A DNA stretch of 64,000 nt, from positions 2,294,001-2,358,000 of the forward strand of contig NZ_JBHTIF010000001.1 in the NCBI RefSeq assembly GCF_042677005.1, written 5' to 3'. The translations under genes and the position numbers were made by a program. Of the stretch, positions 10,479 to 17,535 are shown piece by piece. Every line of letters begins with the position of its first letter. The first letter of the stretch is position 1. Source of the stretch: Lysobacter_I brunescens (GTDB lineage Bacteria > Pseudomonadota > Gammaproteobacteria > Xanthomonadales > Xanthomonadaceae). The notes below the pieces were generated by a model. That model was not told the origin of the DNA. It was given only the letters and a program-made list of their open reading frames with translations, and did no database searches.

Positions 10479-10950
10479 CCGAGTAGGGTGGTGGTGAGCG
10501 CAGCGAACCCCACCTGAGCCGGCCGCAGCGCCGGACATCGCTAGGGCGGTACATCAAAGGCGTCATCCGGGTTCGGGTGGCGCTTCTTATTTGTGCTTAG
10601 CGCGAGCTACTTGATGCCGAAGTGATGCCGTTTTGATCCGAGAAGAGAGAGCGCATCGAGAGCAACGGTGGCTATGGTGTACGAAGCAGGCGATGGGCGG
10701 TGCGCAACCTGTCGGAAATAACGGGTTGGTGGCTGAGTGACGAAAGACGACGATAGGCTGTGTGGGCGTCAGATAAACGGTCCACGAGCAGTTGCAACGC
10801 ATGGTGTGCGGTTGACAGGGGTTTGATTTCTATGAGCATCTTTTGGCTTCAATGCTGTCTGCGTCCTTGCCAGCGCCTTGTTACAGAGCGATGCGTTATA
10901 CGTCAGTATCAAGTCTAAACATAGTTAGCCAACACAAGAGAGATCTTCTC
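10479..10950. other. intergenic region, half REP element, otherwise no gene
   Basis: Bases 10483-10514 carry a REP-like motif (GTAGGGTGGTGGTGAGCGCAGCG followed by AACCCCACC). The remainder is of lower GC than the pnt genes and has only weak open frames; a 71-codon one on the minus strand lacks a ribosome site and a recognisable product. This marks the left edge of an accessory island. Confidence 0.5.
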
Positions 10951-11844
10951 ATGGCGCAGAAAGTGGCAAAACCACTTGTTGTCTCTTCCGCTTGTTCTAG
11001 TTGCGAGCGAAACACTAACCATGAAGTGCTTTATTCATCGGATGACGATGGCGGGGACGACTATCATTGTCGTATCTCACATCGCGTTGTTAGATGTTTG
11101 GGTTGCGGAGGAAAGTCATTTAGGTACGAATTTGTTGATTTCGAGAATGCATACCCGCTCGCTGACGGCCACTGGGAGGTGCCTGAAGAGATCAAGACAT
11201 ACCCGAAGTACTTGGATGGGCACAAGGAACTGTATGGCCTTCATCATGTGCCAGACATCGTGCAATCCATCTACCGCGAATCACTAACTGCAATAAGGGA
11301 AGAGGCGGGTGTGCTAGCTGGACTTGGACTACGAGGCACGGTAGAAGCAATTTGCAATGAGCAACAGATTACAGGAAAGACTCTTGATCAACGCATTTCC
11401 AAGCTCGCGACGCAGGGGCTAATTTCCCTGCGCGATGCAAAGCGGCTGCACGCAATTCGCTTTCTGGGCAATGACGCAGCTCACGAAATCAAGCCGGCCA
11501 CGTCCAATCAAATCCGCATCGCACTAAGAATTATTGAGCATCTCATTTCTACACTGTATGTCCTTGACGAGGACGCCCGTGGAAAGCTTGACACTGTCAT
11601 TGACGATTTCGCGGATTTCGTTGCGCTCCTCACAAAGTGCCTCAAATCCTTCAAATCAGGAGACGAATTCCCTCTTGCAAAGTATCTCGGGCGGGAGGTG
11701 AGACGTATCCAGCCCGGAGTGTCACACATGGAGTCCCAACTTGTGACCGCGATTGCATCAGGTACGTTTACCAAGCTCGGTGTCGGGAAGCTTGACGTTT
11801 TTGGCCAATCGCCGGGCAAAGTGCAACACTTTGTCGTAACGTGA
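10951..11844 (+). CDS. DUF4145 domain protein with zinc-ribbon pairs
   Basis: A 297-residue soluble protein. Two CxxC pairs (SACSSCERN and RCLGCGGKS, residues about 15 and 50) suggest a small zinc ribbon. Residues about 125-215 match DUF4145: a helical segment with RGTVEAICNEQ, then AIRFLGNDAAHE, the usual iR..GN.aaH signature. DUF4145 is found alone or in restriction and other defence proteins; its biochemical role is unknown. The ATG at 10951 follows AAGAGAG, while an upstream ATG at 10843 has no ribosome site. Base composition is lower in GC than the neighbours, which fits transfer. Confidence 0.8.
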   Translation: MAQKVAKPLVVSSACSSCERNTNHEVLYSSDDDGGDDYHCRISHRVVRCLGCGGKSFRYEFVDFENAYPLADGHWEVPEEIKTYPKYLDGHKELYGLHHVPDIVQSIYRESLTAIREEAGVLAGLGLRGTVEAICNEQQITGKTLDQRISKLATQGLISLRDAKRLHAIRFLGNDAAHEIKPATSNQIRIALRIIEHLISTLYVLDEDARGKLDTVIDDFADFVALLTKCLKSFKSGDEFPLAKYLGREVRRIQPGVSHMESQLVTAIASGTFTKLGVGKLDVFGQSPGKVQHFVVT

Positions 11845-11890
11845 TTGTTGGATAACTCAGCAAAAACAGGGGTCAGAGTAGAGTTTCTAG

Positions 11891-12132
11891 GTGCCCACCG
11901 CTGTCGTCCCATCCTCGCACCGTGCTCGGCGCGTCAAGGTCGAGGCGAGTTGCGATGCAAACCTTGACGCGCCTGCGCGCGATGCGCTTCTGAATCGCCA
12001 ACGGCGGCCACAGGGGGCTGCCGGTCGAAACGGAGTGTCGTCATGTCCAAGCCCAAGCCGCAGTTCCAGCCGTCCAACGTGCTGCTGGTCGAAGTCCCGC
12101 CCCAAGGCCGTAAAGCGGATACGCTGTTGTAG
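11891..12132 (+). repeat. leader cassette copy A with truncated small gene
   Basis: First of four related cassettes. It begins with GTGCCCACCGCTGTCGTCCC, followed by a perfect 13-bp inverted repeat (11928-11940 and 11961-11973), a GC-rich stretch, a ribosome site CGGAG and a small ORF starting at 12043. The ORF matches copy B for 21 codons (MSKPKPQFQPSNVLLVEVPP) and then runs into a different palindromic element and stops at 12132, so the gene is broken. Confidence 0.8.
12043..12132 (+). pseudogene. truncated copy of the MSKPKPQFQPSN small protein
   Basis: Only 29 codons are left. The first 21 equal those of the intact 63-codon copy at 13619; after VPPQ the sequence changes to GRKADTLL and ends at a TAG that belongs to the left edge of a REP-like element. 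The ATG and the preceding CGGAGTGTCGTC are kept, so a short peptide could still be made. Confidence 0.65.
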
Positions 12133-12223
12133 GGTGCATAAGCGAAGCGTCATGCACCTCCTTTCGGGTTGCCGCAACTTTTCCGTGTCATGGCGCATGA
12201 CGCCTTCGGCTTATGCGCCCTAC
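12129..12223. repeat. REP-like palindrome interrupting the cassette A gene
   Basis: A 95-base imperfect palindrome: GTAGGGTGCATAAGC (12129-12143) pairs with GCTTATGCGCCCTAC (12209-12223) with one mismatch, and an inner pair GCGTCATGC / GCATGACGC continues the stem. The left end forms the stop of the truncated gene. Confidence 0.75.
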
Positions 12224-12311
12224 GGTCTGTAAATTCAAGGAGATTCGGGTGGCAGGAGTCTTGCATGGCAAGTAACAAGTACCCAAGGTCTTCAGTAGGC
12301 ATGCCCTCGTT

Positions 12312-12345
12312 ATCCCGGGTGTGCGCTTTGCGCTCACCCGAGCTG
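12312..12345. repeat. degenerate half of the 94-bp REP family
   Basis: The sequence ATCCCGGGTGTGCGCTTTGC followed by GCTCACCCGAGCT resembles the right arm of the 94-bp palindromes at 14192 and 15488, with several changes. No partner arm is seen. Confidence 0.45.
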
Positions 12346-12451
12346 CGAGGCCAATCGGTGGAGAAGCCCTCTAGGCTGCGCAAGATCAGTGGCCAGCGGG
12401 ATCGTACATGGGGCGATCTTTGGGCAAGTATATACGGGGTCAGTTAGGCTT

Positions 12452-13327
12452 ATGACTGAAGGGTGGCTTATATCCCTTATCTTATCTAATGTGCCTTCAA
12501 TGGTGGCATTGGTTCTAATTGCGTGTTTACTTCTGGCGGTAGGGATTGAGGCGGTAAAAGGAACAAAAGGCCTTGGTGTTTTATTTTCATCTATTTTTTT
12601 CATTTGTTTTTCAACTGTTATTTTCTGCATATTGTTACTGGTTGTAAGTATCGTATGCACAATCGTCTTTTTTCCCGCGATATTTTCGGTGGTTAATCTA
12701 ATTTTTATTCTGATTGATAATGGTCTTGACGGATTAGTTGATGATCTCGCATCAGGGGTGTTGGCTTTAAGGGTGTGTAGTATAGTTTCCGTGTTTACGA
12801 CTATTAATTTTTTAGCCATGGAGTCTAGTTTGGAAAGAGATGAGTACATGGCATATGTTAGATATTCAAAGTCAAGGGTCGCTGATGATGGCTATGGTGT
12901 AAGAATAGCGGCCGCGCACACTGAATATGAAAATCACCCAGCGACACTTTATTCCTCAAGCACGAAGTCAGCTGGAAATTCCGGAAATATGTTTTTCTTT
13001 TCTACGATCATTTGTTTGTGGATGCAATATATATTGGGATATGAAAGTATATTTTTTTCTCTCACATCATTTGTGCTGCTGTTCATCATTGACGACTGGG
13101 CATTGCTTATACACTTCAAAATTCATGCTGAAAAATCAGTGACAAAAATGCATAGAATTAGATTGTACTCGTCGTTTATCGCGATCGTTTTTTTTACATT
13201 GCTAGCTGCTTTTGACGTAAATGATCCATTGCTATATGCCGCATCATTGCTTGTATTTGTGTTTGGTTTGCGTTCCTTTAAAAAAATGAAATTGGAAGAG
13301 CGATATTTGAAGGAAATTGCTAATTAG
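12452..13327 (+). CDS. AT-rich multi-pass membrane protein, unknown
   Basis: A 291-residue protein with about six to seven hydrophobic segments: near residues 5-30, 36-70, 80-95, 110-125, 180-215 and 245-280. A soluble loop at about 130-180 is polar and the C-terminus is basic (FKKMKLEERYLKEI). No family is recognised. The DNA is far richer in A and T than anything else in the window, with many ATA, TTT and AAA codons, which points to recent transfer. I chose ATG 12452, as the frame upstream is short and enters repeat-like DNA; its ribosome site is weak. It follows a GTTAGGC sequence. Confidence 0.65.
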   Translation: MTEGWLISLILSNVPSMVALVLIACLLLAVGIEAVKGTKGLGVLFSSIFFICFSTVIFCILLLVVSIVCTIVFFPAIFSVVNLIFILIDNGLDGLVDDLASGVLALRVCSIVSVFTTINFLAMESSLERDEYMAYVRYSKSRVADDGYGVRIAAAHTEYENHPATLYSSSTKSAGNSGNMFFFSTIICLWMQYILGYESIFFSLTSFVLLFIIDDWALLIHFKIHAEKSVTKMHRIRLYSSFIAIVFFTLLAAFDVNDPLLYAASLLVFVFGLRSFKKMKLEERYLKEIAN

Positions 13328-13359
13328 CAGGCTGTTGAAATTCTCTCCAAGGGAGCGCG

Positions 13360-13439
13360 GTAGGATGGGTTCCGCTGGGCGGAACCCATCGCATTTCGCG
13401 AGGCCGATGATGGGTATCGCTGCGCTCAACCCATTCTAG
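13360..13439. repeat. REP-like palindrome
   Basis: An 80-base imperfect palindrome with ends GTAGGATGGGTT and AACCCATTCTAG. An inner short palindrome GGGTTCCGCTGGGCGGAACCC lies in its left half. This family (GTAGGATGGGTTGAGCGCAGCG-like) is distinct from those at 12129 and 14192. Confidence 0.7.
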
Positions 13440-13467
13440 AAAAGCCTGGCCGCTTCATGGACTCAAT

Positions 13468-13810
13468 GTGTCCACCGTTGTCGTCCCAGTGTCGCACCGT
13501 GCTCGGCGCGTCAAGGTCGAGGCGAGTTGCGGTGCAAACCTTGACGCGCCTGCGCGCGATGCGCCTCTGAATCGCCAACGTCGGCCACAGGGGCTGCCGG
13601 GCGAAACGGATGTCCGTCATGTCCAAGCCCAAGCCGCAGTTCCAGCCGTCCAACGTCCTCATCGTTGAAGTCCCGCCCCAGTTCATCACCCTCTGCGAAA
13701 CCAGCGGCGCCAGCCCGCAAGCCGCCCTGCGTGGCATGGCCGCCATGCTTTGCGGCCTGCGCTACGATGCCGACGACCGCCTGGTGCCCCTCGACGGCCC
13801 CACCGCGTAA
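13468..13810 (+). repeat. leader cassette copy B, intact
   Basis: Full-length copy: the leader starts GTGTCCACCGTTGTCGTCCC, contains the perfect 13-bp inverted repeat (13505-13517 and 13538-13550), a GC-rich part with GCCTGCGCGCGATGCGCC, a ribosome site and the intact 63-codon gene. Leader and first codons are nearly the same as in copy A. Confidence 0.82.
13619..13810 (+). CDS. small cassette protein, 63 aa, unknown family
   Basis: The intact member of a small protein family repeated in this island. Residues 1-20 are MSKPKPQFQPSNVLIVEVPP, then a helical part SGASPQAALRGMAAMLCGLRYDADDR. No signal peptide or membrane segment. The ATG at 13619 lines up with the ATG of the other copies; an ATG three codons earlier is in frame but is inside the ribosome site region of the others. 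Function is unknown. The mix of a beta-like N-terminal half and a helical C-terminal half would suit a small regulator, but this is a guess. Confidence 0.7.
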   Translation: MSKPKPQFQPSNVLIVEVPPQFITLCETSGASPQAALRGMAAMLCGLRYDADDRLVPLDGPTA

Positions 13811-13852
13811 GCTTCACCCGGGCGCAGGCGGTGTCTGCGCCCGGTACGCTTT

Positions 13853-14179
13853 GTGTCTGAAGAGATGCTTTTTTTAGCCGTCAGTTTTTTTGCTCTGGAG
13901 TCTGCCGTGACAGATGGCTCAATCGTTGTTGGTCCTTGGCCTGATCCACCGGTACCCGACCATGATGCGGATGGAATGATGTCGCCGCCTTGGGTTAAGT
14001 ATCCGAACCTCCCGCGAAGGTCTATGGGTTGGCGAATGGGAGTCGGTGAGGCTTACTTGTATGACTTCGACGAATGGTGGGATGACCAGTCACGCGAGAC
14101 AAAGAGACTTATGAAGTGCAAATACCCAGAGCCGAACGAATGGTTTGGTTTTTGGCGGTCATACAAGGCAGATGCCTGA
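13853..14179 (+). CDS. small acidic protein, unknown (immunity-like?)
   Basis: A 108-residue protein rich in Trp, Pro and acidic residues: GPWPDPPVPDHDADG near residue 27, then RSMGWRMGVGEAYLYDFDEWW and KYPEPNEWFGFW. The first 20 residues are hydrophobic and might be a poor membrane segment or a wrong start: a GTG at 13853 and an ATG at 13865 are both possible. It sits right behind cassette copy B. The Trp-rich ending recurs in uncharacterised small proteins; an immunity-type role is speculation. Confidence 0.6.
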   Translation: MSEEMLFLAVSFFALESAVTDGSIVVGPWPDPPVPDHDADGMMSPPWVKYPNLPRRSMGWRMGVGEAYLYDFDEWWDDQSRETKRLMKCKYPEPNEWFGFWRSYKADA

Positions 14180-14191
14180 TTCCAATAGCAA

Positions 14192-14285
14192 GTAGCCCGG
14201 GTAAGGCCAAAGGCCGCACCCGGGACCTCCGGATAGACAGGCGTGCGTTCATCCCGGGTGCGCGCGTTGCGCTTACCCGGGCTAC
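14192..14285. repeat. 94-bp REP-like palindrome, abuts cassette C
   Basis: GTAGCCCGGGTAAG (14192-14205) pairs perfectly with CTTACCCGGGCTAC (14272-14285); inner arms also pair in part. Its right end is followed directly by CAAACCTTGACGCG, the right arm of the cassette hairpin, so the element replaces the left part of the cassette leader. Confidence 0.8.
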
Positions 14286-14501
14286 CAAACCTTGACGCGC
14301 CTGCGCGCGATGCGCCCCTGAATCGCCAACGGCGGCCACAGTGGCTGCCGGGCGAAACGGAGGTCCGTCATGTCCAAGCCCAAGCCGCAGTTCCAGCCGT
14401 CCAACGTTCTGCTCGTCGAAGTCCCGCCCCAGTTCATCGCCCTGTGCGAAGACAGCGGCGCCAGCCCGCAAGCCGCCCTGCGCGGCATGGCCGCCATGTA
14501 A
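14286..14501 (+). repeat. leader cassette copy C, 5' part replaced by a REP
   Basis: Begins inside the leader at the right arm of the inverted repeat (14289-14301) and continues nearly identical to copy B through the ribosome site (GGAGG) and 43 codons of the small gene. The left arm is missing because the 94-bp palindrome ends there. Confidence 0.8.
14370..14501 (+). CDS. shortened copy of the small cassette protein, 43 aa
   Basis: Encodes MSKPKPQFQPSNVLLVEVPP and continues to ALRGMAAM, where a TAA ends it 20 codons before the end of the intact copy at 13619. It has the best ribosome site of the set (CGGAGGTCCGTC). It may be a working short form or a decayed gene. Confidence 0.55.
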   Translation: MSKPKPQFQPSNVLLVEVPPQFIALCEDSGASPQAALRGMAAM

Positions 14502-14589
14502 TGACCCAGCAAAACCTGCTCAGAACCAGCCACGCCACCCAGCGTCAGCCGCATGCTTTAATGCCGCCATCGGCTGCCCGGAGTCGTCC

Positions 14590-15333
14590 ATGCCTACGTC
14601 CGCTTCGCAGGATCGTCCCGATTTCCCCTTCTATTCCGGCATCCCGGTCGCGCTGTCCGGGTGGCAGTGGCTGGTGGTGATGGCGGGAGTGGTGCTCGCC
14701 TTCTACCTGTTGACCGCTCCCTTGACGCATCTTCCGCAGCCGTGGGGCACCTGGGTCCCGGCCTTGCTGTTCTGCGGGGTCCCGCTAGGGGCGCTGGCGC
14801 TGGTGGCCGGGCGGCACTGGACGGCCTTGTTCCATCGCGTGCGCGGTCGCGACGTGTTGCTGATGGTGGGCATCGCTGTACTCAACCTGCTGGTCACGAT
14901 GCTGGTCGGTGCGCTGGTGGCCGGCCTGCATCATGTTTCGGCCAATCCCATGTTCCAGTCGCTGGGCGAGGCGGATGGCGCCATGCGTGCGATGACGTTG
15001 GCGGCGATGGTGCCGCAGCTGCTGGGCGAGGAGCTGCTGACGATCCTGCCCTTTCTGGCGTTGCTGTGGTGGCTGCATGCCCGGATGCATGTGCGGCGAC
15101 GCACAGCCGTGATCGTGGCGTGGCTGCTGTCCGCCTTGCCGTTCGCACTGGTGCACTTGCCGACCTATGACTGGGACCTGCTGCAATGCCTCGCTATCAT
15201 CGGCACGGCGCGCCTGGTGCTGAGCCTGGGCTATGTGTTTTCCCGCAACCTGTGGGTGTCCACCGGTGCGCATGTCCTCAACGACTGGACCCTGTTCGGC
15301 GTCGTGCTGTGGATGTCGTCGCTGGCGCAATGA
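14590..15333 (+). CDS. CPBP-family (Rce1-like) membrane protease homologue
   Basis: A 247-residue protein with six to seven membrane helices. It shows the three CPBP motifs: GEELLT near residue 143, FALVH near 180 and HVLND near 232, whose Glu, His and Asn/Asp residues form the metal or catalytic site. The usual EExxxR has Ile in the Arg position, so activity is not certain. Bacterial relatives handle bacteriocin self-immunity or peptide maturation; here nothing nearby names the substrate. The ATG at 14590 starts the first hydrophilic part; the frame is open upstream into the cassette. Higher GC than the AT-rich gene nearby, so this is probably host-type DNA. Confidence 0.8.
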   Translation: MPTSASQDRPDFPFYSGIPVALSGWQWLVVMAGVVLAFYLLTAPLTHLPQPWGTWVPALLFCGVPLGALALVAGRHWTALFHRVRGRDVLLMVGIAVLNLLVTMLVGALVAGLHHVSANPMFQSLGEADGAMRAMTLAAMVPQLLGEELLTILPFLALLWWLHARMHVRRRTAVIVAWLLSALPFALVHLPTYDWDLLQCLAIIGTARLVLSLGYVFSRNLWVSTGAHVLNDWTLFGVVLWMSSLAQ

Positions 15334-15380
15334 CGCGACTGGGCTTGGCCCACCTGCGCGCGATGCGCATCGTCGGACTC

Positions 15381-15464
15381 GTCCTTCGTCGCCATGCCGG
15401 CGCAGGCTGGGGCCCGTCTTCAGATGCTTCAAGAATGGTATGCCGGCTTCTGCCGGAATGACGA
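15381..15464. repeat. REP-like palindrome fragment
   Basis: Carries GCCATGCCGGCGCAGGCTGG and, after a spacer, TATGCCGGCTTCTGCCGG with AATGACGA: the common type in which a conserved coding-like tail meets a shortened inverted repeat around ATGCCGGC. Confidence 0.45.
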
Positions 15465-15487
15465 TGTCTTTTGCCGTCACGCAGCGA

Positions 15488-15581
15488 GTAGCCCGGATAA
15501 GGCCAAAGGCCGCATCCGGGGCTTACGGATAGGTGCGCGTGCCTTCATCCCGGGTGCGCGCGTTGCGCTTACCCGGGCTAC
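15488..15581. repeat. 94-bp REP-like palindrome, abuts cassette D
   Basis: Same length and type as the element at 14192: GTAGCCCGGATAAG on the left and CTTACCCGGGCTAC on the right (one difference), with an inner GGCCAAAGGCCGCATCCGGG. It also ends directly before CAAACC of a cassette leader, at the same base as in copy C. Confidence 0.78.
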
Positions 15582-15664
15582 CAAACCATGAAGCGCCTGC
15601 GCGCGATGCGCCTCTGAATCGCAACGGCAGCCACAGTGACTGTCATGCGAAACGGAGCGCTGTC
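15582..15664 (+). repeat. leader cassette copy D, different cargo gene
   Basis: Leader matches copies A-C more loosely (CAAACCATGAAGCGCCTGCG, GCGATGCGCCTCTGAATCGC) up to the ribosome site CGGAGCGCTGTC. The following start codon is a GTG at exactly the place of the ATG in the other copies, but the encoded protein is unrelated. Confidence 0.72.
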
Positions 15665-15991
15665 GTGGCAGAATTCGAGCGGAGATTACCTCGGACCCGG
15701 GCACAAATGAGTTTGGACCGAGTCGTTAGAGCGCTCAGGACGTGCTTCAACTCTGAAGATGGCTTGTCGATCGATGTGAGCAAGAGGCTCTATGCCCAGT
15801 TGGTCTTTTCTTCGCCAGCGTTCTCCGGATTCAAGGAGGAGCTCGAAAAAGCGCTTTCAGATCCTGCAGTGTCGTGGAGAGCGCTGCTTGCTTGTGAAGA
15901 TTACGAAGTGCAAATGGTGGAAACGGAAGACGAGGCACGGGTCATCGCCCGTGAACTTCTGTTGCACCCTCTTAATGCGCAAGACGAGTGA
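15665..15991 (+). CDS. cargo gene of cassette D, 108 aa, unknown
   Basis: Starts MAEFERRLPRTRAQ and has a mostly helical, acidic C-terminal part (WRALLACEDYEVQMVETEDEA...). The GTG at 15665 lines up with the start of the repeated small gene; an ATG at 15707 is an option. The pattern W-x-x-L-L-x-x-x-D-Y-x-V with a following acidic run and a helix recalls CdiI-type immunity proteins, but I cannot confirm this. GC is lower than in the core genes. No toxin gene stands beside it on this strand. Confidence 0.6.
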   Translation: MAEFERRLPRTRAQMSLDRVVRALRTCFNSEDGLSIDVSKRLYAQLVFSSPAFSGFKEELEKALSDPAVSWRALLACEDYEVQMVETEDEARVIARELLLHPLNAQDE

Positions 15992-16097
15992 ATTTCTTGG
16001 GTAGCGCGGGCCTTGTAGCCTCAATCGAACGTAACAATGACCCGGCCGCCATTCGGCGGGTGCAAGACCCGCCCTGCAGATCTATCCGCGCCTTCCT

Positions 16098-16913
16098 TCA
16101 CAGGTTCTTCCGCTTGTACTGGGCCGTCACGGTGAACCAGCGATGCTTCTCCGACTCGCTTTTCACATCGTGCACGATCACGCCAAGGCTGGATCGATCA
16201 TGGCTGTCCAGGCGGAAGTGGAAGACGTTCCCTTCGCCGTACTTCTTGACCGTTTCCTTCGCAAAGCGTTCCATGCCACTGTCGATCGTGATGTTGCTCC
16301 AGCTCGGCGCATAGACGGTTTTCGCCTTGTTGGTTTCCGTTCCGTTCAACGAATAGGGTGACGTGTGACTGCGGTGCCATGTGCCTTTCCCGGAATCCTT
16401 GGGTCGCGGGCTCGAAGGTTGCTGGATCTCCTTGAACTCGGATTCTGGTTTGGTTTCCTTGTCGAAGTCCATCACCCTGGTCATCGTGAACATGTGGCCC
16501 TTGTAGGAACCGCCGTCCCGGGGATTGATGCGATTGTCCTTCTGTATGAACGACAATTCTTGTTTCTGCATCCTCGACAGATACTTGGCGAACTTGGGGT
16601 TCAGGAGCTCGTCCGGAGATTTGCCGTGAAGGATGAAGCGTTTGATGTCCCCTTGCATTCTATGGCGGACTTCACTGTTTGCCTCTTTGCCTCCTTGATT
16701 CATCGCCTCCCTGAGGTTGCTGGTGACATCAAAGCCGAAGTGCTCGACTTTCGAGAAGTCCTTCTTCGATTCGAGCTTCATCATTCTGGTCTTTCCGCGC
16801 GTCATGCGCTGCATCGGAGCGAGTTCATCCATCTTGTGCGTCTTTTCGATCTTCTGGAACGACTTCACTTCCTCGATCTTGCGCTTGGTGTTCTTGCTGC
16901 GTTTCTCGTCCAT
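16098..16913 (-). CDS. basic soluble protein, unknown, possible effector
   Basis: A 271-residue Lys-rich protein without signal peptide. The N-terminal 70 residues are strongly charged (KRSKNTKRKIEEVKSFQKIEK), the middle has HGKSPDELLNPKFAKYLSRM and the end GVIVHDVKSESEKHRWFTVTAQYKRK, which may be a beta-rich domain. The ATG at 16913 has AGGGGA 8 bases upstream. No family is recognised. Its composition differs from the host genes and it stands alone. A secreted toxin or effector is conceivable, as for many orphan basic proteins, but the sequence does not show it. Confidence 0.65.
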   Translation of the reverse strand: MDEKRSKNTKRKIEEVKSFQKIEKTHKMDELAPMQRMTRGKTRMMKLESKKDFSKVEHFGFDVTSNLREAMNQGGKEANSEVRHRMQGDIKRFILHGKSPDELLNPKFAKYLSRMQKQELSFIQKDNRINPRDGGSYKGHMFTMTRVMDFDKETKPESEFKEIQQPSSPRPKDSGKGTWHRSHTSPYSLNGTETNKAKTVYAPSWSNITIDSGMERFAKETVKKYGEGNVFHFRLDSHDRSSLGVIVHDVKSESEKHRWFTVTAQYKRKNL

Positions 16914-17535
16914 CGGATTCCCCTGGCTTGTGCATGGAGCGGGCGCGATCGCCGGCCTGTCCGGCGAGCCATCCGCTTGGCCTGCATCCCTCAGCAAGCG
17001 ACGGGCCAACCGCGCGCAGGGGCGGAAAGCTCATCCCGATCCGGGCCTTTCGTTGCCGATGGCGCTTCCTTTGAAATCAAAGGCACTCCAATCAATCGCT
17101 TGCGTATCGAGATCGAAGGGTTGAGGGCAAGGGGGGCGGGTGGGCTGGGTGAAAATCCACCCGGATCGGCGAGCGCTTTGGGACCCATGGAGACACACGA
17201 CGTTTTCTCGACACGCCAGGTTCGATGTCCTTATTTCTGCGTACGCAAGGGATTTCGAATTGATGCATTGTCCTGTTCGCACGAAATCTGATCGAGAAAT
17301 TCAATCTCCGAAGTTTGACGCGCGTTGCGATGGTTCTGAAAAACAAGGCACTACCATGCGCTGGCCACATGGCATGGTCCGGTTGGCTCGAATGCTGTTC
17401 GATTCTCCACGTATTCGATTGGATAGGCGGCCTGCCCGGCAATGACACGTGGCTTCGCCACGCGGCGCGATGGCGCCGCGTTTGGCGAATCGCGATACGA
17501 ATGTTCATTCCCGAACCTACAAGGAGTCGTAGATC
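16914..17535. other. 622-base intergenic stretch, no gene seen
   Basis: Open frames here are short, lack ribosome sites and give composition-driven, gene-unlike translations. The stretch is of mixed GC. It should hold the promoters of the orphan gene on the left and of the protease gene on the right. AAGGAG at 17520-17525 is the ribosome site of the protease. Confidence 0.5.

Noticed and set aside
10587..10802. A 71-codon minus-strand ORF
   Set aside because: No ribosome site, no recognisable pattern and overlap with the island boundary.
10843..10950. An earlier start for the DUF4145 gene
   Set aside because: The ATG at 10843 has no ribosome site and adds 36 residues without pattern; the ATG at 10951 is better placed.
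12443..12449. GTTAGGC as an integron cassette junction
   Set aside because: One heptamer is not enough; no integrase gene and no attC-like paired R/L boxes at the other cassettes.
17092..17508. A minus-strand 138-codon ORF in the gap before the protease
   Set aside because: Arg/Pro-rich translation without domain or ribosome site; no sign of coding.
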